A stretch of DNA of 8,073 bases from Verrucomicrobiota bacterium. GTDB lineage: Bacteria; Verrucomicrobiota; Verrucomicrobiia; Opitutales; Opitutaceae. The position numbers were made by a program, and so were the translations under genes. Of the stretch, positions 6,355 through 8,073 are shown one piece after another. The stretch is taken from contig JAUPWC010000555.1 in assembly GCA_030916665.1 (NCBI GenBank), positions 1 through 8,073 on the forward strand, read 5' to 3'. The notes beneath the pieces were generated by a model. The model ran no database searches. It was not told where the DNA came from and was given only the letters and a program-made list of their open reading frames with translations. The number at the start of each line of letters is the position of its first letter. Position 1 is the stretch's first letter.

Positions 6355-7908
6355 ATGAAGACTCCAGCCTTGATCTCCCTCCTCGCCCTCGCCGCCACCC
6401 TCGGCTTCGCCCAAACCCCCGCGCCCGTCGCGACCGAGACCGGTCTCGTGCAGGGCGTGACCGAAAAGGACCTCACCGTCTTCAAGGGCATCCCCTTCGC
6501 CGCACCGCCGGTCGGTGATCTCCGCTGGCGCGCGCCGCAGCCGGCCGCGAAGTGGGAGGGCGTGCGCGCGGCCGACAAGTTTGGCTCCGATCCCTATCAG
6601 GGCGACGGCAAGGGCGCCGTCGGCGAGGACTGTCTCTACCTCAACATCTGGACGCCCGCGAAATCCCCCTCCGAAAAACTCCCGGTGCTCGTGTGGATCT
6701 ACGGCGGCGGTTTTTCCTTCGGTGGTAACAACAACCCCACTCACAACGGCGAGCACCTCGCGCGCAAGGGCGTCGTGCTCGTCACGATCAACTACCGCGT
6801 CGGGCCGCTGGGTTTTCTCGCGCATCCGGAGCTCAGCGCCGAGTCGGGCCGCGGCGCCTCAGGCAACTACGGCCTGATGGACCAGATCGCCGGCCTGCAG
6901 TGGGTGCAGCGCAACATCGCGGCGTTCGGCGGCGACCCGGCCCGCGTCACGATCTTCGGCGAATCCGCCGGCGGCATCGCCGTCAGCATGCTCTGCGCCT
7001 CGCCCGAGACCAAGGGCCTCTTCCGCGGCGCCATCTCGCAAAGCGGTGGCTCGTTCGGCCCCACCCGCCCAACGACCTATCCCGGCGAGAACATGCGCAC
7101 GCTCGCCATGGCCGAGGCCTCGGGCGTCGCCTTCGCGCAGAAGGCCGGCGCTTCGTCGATCGCCGAGCTGCGCCAGCTGTCTCCCGACAAACTCCCGGCC
7201 GGGTGGGGGAGCGGCGCGGCTTGGCCCATTGTGGACGGCTTCATCATCCCCGACGACCAGCACAAGCTCTACGAAGCCGGCCAATACCACGCCGTGGACA
7301 TCCTCGTCGGCTACAACTCCGACGAAGGCCTGAGCTTCGCTCGGGAGAAGACGCCCGAGGAATACCGCGCCAACGTCGAGAAGCGCTACGGCCCCTTCGC
7401 CGAGAAACTGATCGCCGCCTATCCCGCCACCGCCACGACTGTCCCGAAGACCGCGCGCGACCTGATGCGCGACGCCGCCTTCGGCTGGCAGACCTGGGCC
7501 TGGGCGACGCTGCAGGCGCGCTCCGGCAGGACGAAGGTCTTCTATTACTACTTCGACCAGCACCCCGCGCGCCCCGCCGACGGCCCCACCGCCGACCACG
7601 GCATGCCGCACGGCGTGGACGTGCCCTACGTCTTCCAGACCCTCGACCGCAACGACGCCAAGCTCACGCCCGGCGACTGGGCCATCTCCGACACCGTGTC
7701 CACCTACTGGACGAACTTCGCCAAACGCGGCGACCCCAACGGCGACAGCGTTCCGGCCTGGCCGCGCTACGCCGACGGCGATCGACGCGTGATGTATTTC
7801 AAGAACACCGCATCGCCCGGCCCCGTGCCGAGCGCCGACGCGCTCGCCGTGCTCGATTCCTATTTCGCCTGGCGCCGCACCCCTGAGGGCGCGGCCTGGG
7901 CGCAGTGA
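6355..7908 (+). CDS. Secreted type-B carboxylesterase (para-nitrobenzyl esterase / CE10-like family)
   Basis: Encodes 517 residues. The ATG at 6355 opens a signal peptide (MKTPALISLLALAATLGFA, cut before QTPAP). The frame is open far upstream, but that part overlaps the CE1 gene and is a GC shadow. The COesterase family landmarks are all present: FKGIPFAAPPVGDLRW, EDCLYLNIW (from Glu91), oxyanion loop YGGGFSFGG (116-124), NYRVGPLGFL, nucleophile Ser204 in GESAGG, acid Glu324 in YNSDEGLSF, and His419 in MPHGVDVPYVF. Length fits the family. The enzyme would hydrolyse carboxylic esters in the periplasm or outside; the natural substrate is unknown, and family members act on a wide range of esters. 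Context suggests esters of plant cell-wall components. The stop is followed 7 nt later by palindromic copy D. The last 23 codons are repeated in reverse complement at the window's right edge. Confidence 0.94.
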   Translation: MKTPALISLLALAATLGFAQTPAPVATETGLVQGVTEKDLTVFKGIPFAAPPVGDLRWRAPQPAAKWEGVRAADKFGSDPYQGDGKGAVGEDCLYLNIWTPAKSPSEKLPVLVWIYGGGFSFGGNNNPTHNGEHLARKGVVLVTINYRVGPLGFLAHPELSAESGRGASGNYGLMDQIAGLQWVQRNIAAFGGDPARVTIFGESAGGIAVSMLCASPETKGLFRGAISQSGGSFGPTRPTTYPGENMRTLAMAEASGVAFAQKAGASSIAELRQLSPDKLPAGWGSGAAWPIVDGFIIPDDQHKLYEAGQYHAVDILVGYNSDEGLSFAREKTPEEYRANVEKRYGPFAEKLIAAYPATATTVPKTARDLMRDAAFGWQTWAWATLQARSGRTKVFYYYFDQHPARPADGPTADHGMPHGVDVPYVFQTLDRNDAKLTPGDWAISDTVSTYWTNFAKRGDPNGDSVPAWPRYADGDRRVMYFKNTASPGPVPSADALAVLDSYFAWRRTPEGAAWAQ

Positions 7909-7915
7909 GTTTCTT

Positions 7916-7994
7916 GTAGGGCGGGGTCTCCGAATCCCGCCGCGAACGTGATAACGTCATCGAACGTAGGCGGGGTTCGGAGACCCCGCCCTAC
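7916..7994 (-). repeat. Intergenic palindromic element, copy D (79-bp type, loop inverted)
   Basis: Left arm 7916-7941 and right arm 7969-7994 pair over 26 nt with one mismatch. The loop, 7942-7968, is again exactly 27 nt. Read on the minus strand it matches the copy B loop at 21 of 27 positions and the copy A loop at 18 of 27, including CGATGACGTT; on the plus strand it does not align. The element therefore sits in the opposite orientation to A and B. It starts 7 nt after the carboxylesterase stop. Because the flanking 98-bp inverted repeat may be an assembly product, the loop orientation is less certain than in A and B. Confidence 0.8.
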
Positions 7995-8001
7995 AAGAAA
8001 C

Positions 8002-8073
8002 TCACTGCGCCCAGGCCGCGCCCTCAGGGGTGCGGCGCCAGGCGAAATAGGAATCGAGCACGGCGAGCGCGTC
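8002..8073 (-). pseudogene. Inverted copy of the carboxylesterase C-terminus (23 codons plus stop), probably artefactual
   Basis: Read on the minus strand, these 72 bases encode DALAVLDSYFAWRRTPEGA and the last four residues AWAQ, then TGA. They are identical in DNA to codons 495-517 and the stop of the gene ending at 7908. Zero differences over coding and non-coding bases points to a copying event in the library or assembly, or a very recent duplication, rather than a second functional gene. The fragment is cut by the window edge. It should not be counted as an independent gene. Confidence 0.6.

Larger units (their letters stand above)
7837..8073. repeat. 98-bp perfect inverted repeat with a short interior (fold-back at window end)
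   Basis: Bases 7837-7934 and 7976-8073 are exact reverse complements over 98 bp, centred at 7955. After one mismatch (T7935 against G7975), six more pairs follow (7936-7941 with 7969-7974) before a 27-nt loop. The arms take in not only palindromic copy D but also 79 bases outside it on the left: the last 23 codons and stop of the carboxylesterase gene plus its 7-nt trailer. The repeat runs to the last base of the window. A fold-back assembly or amplification artefact is the most likely cause; a real inverted duplication is the alternative. Confidence 0.93.

Noticed and set aside
3285..7994. CRISPR array or ordinary intrinsic terminators for the repeated hairpins
   Set aside because: Copies are more than a kilobase apart with genes between, so no array. 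The arms are not followed by T-runs on the plus strand, and the loop is conserved, which a terminator does not need.

Overview
The window is 8,073 bp of GC-rich DNA carrying six genes, all on the + strand. Five are complete, and each of those begins with a clear Sec-type signal peptide. The first is cut by the left edge. All six belong to families that act on plant polysaccharides, sugars or esters outside the cytoplasm. The high GC, the enzyme content, the lack of Shine-Dalgarno sequences and the strong intergenic palindromes suggest a polysaccharide-degrading Verrucomicrobiota bacterium, possibly of the Opitutaceae. This is inference, because no taxonomic marker gene is present.

Layout: (1) 3-1136, the 3' part of a ThuA-like protein fused to a C-terminal DUF3237 domain; (2) 1145-1999, an SGNH acetylesterase of the SASA/CE6 type, 8 bp downstream and probably co-transcribed; (3) a 297-bp gap (2000-2296) holding a foldable 79-bp segment and no convincing gene; (4) 2297-3277, an alpha/beta-hydrolase esterase; (5) 3377-4924, a GH51 alpha-L-arabinofuranosidase; (6) 5045-6229, a CE1 feruloyl-esterase-like enzyme with an N-terminal CBM48/E-set domain; (7) 6355-7908, a type-B carboxylesterase; (8) 7909-8073, a palindromic tail.

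Together the enzymes look like a side-chain stripping set for arabinoxylan or pectic arabinan. The GH51 enzyme would remove arabinose, the CE1 enzyme would release ferulate from arabinose, and the SASA and alpha/beta-hydrolase esterases would remove acetyl or similar groups. No transporter, SusC/D pair, backbone endo-hydrolase or regulator lies inside the window.

The most unusual part is between the genes. The spaces after genes 3, 4 and 6 (3285-3363, 4927-5032 and 7916-7994) hold copies of one element: two arms of about 26 nt that are inverted repeats of each other, around a conserved loop of exactly 27 nt. The loop is in one orientation in two copies and in the opposite orientation in the third. 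A second palindrome type with the same GTAGGG...CCCTAC ends lies after gene 5. These elements start 2-18 nt after a stop codon, and two end 12-13 nt before the next ATG. At the right edge the palindrome extends into coding sequence: the last 98 bases are the exact reverse complement of 7837-7934, including the last 23 codons of the carboxylesterase. That is most simply a fold-back assembly or amplification artefact at a contig end, and bases after about 7994 should not be trusted until checked.
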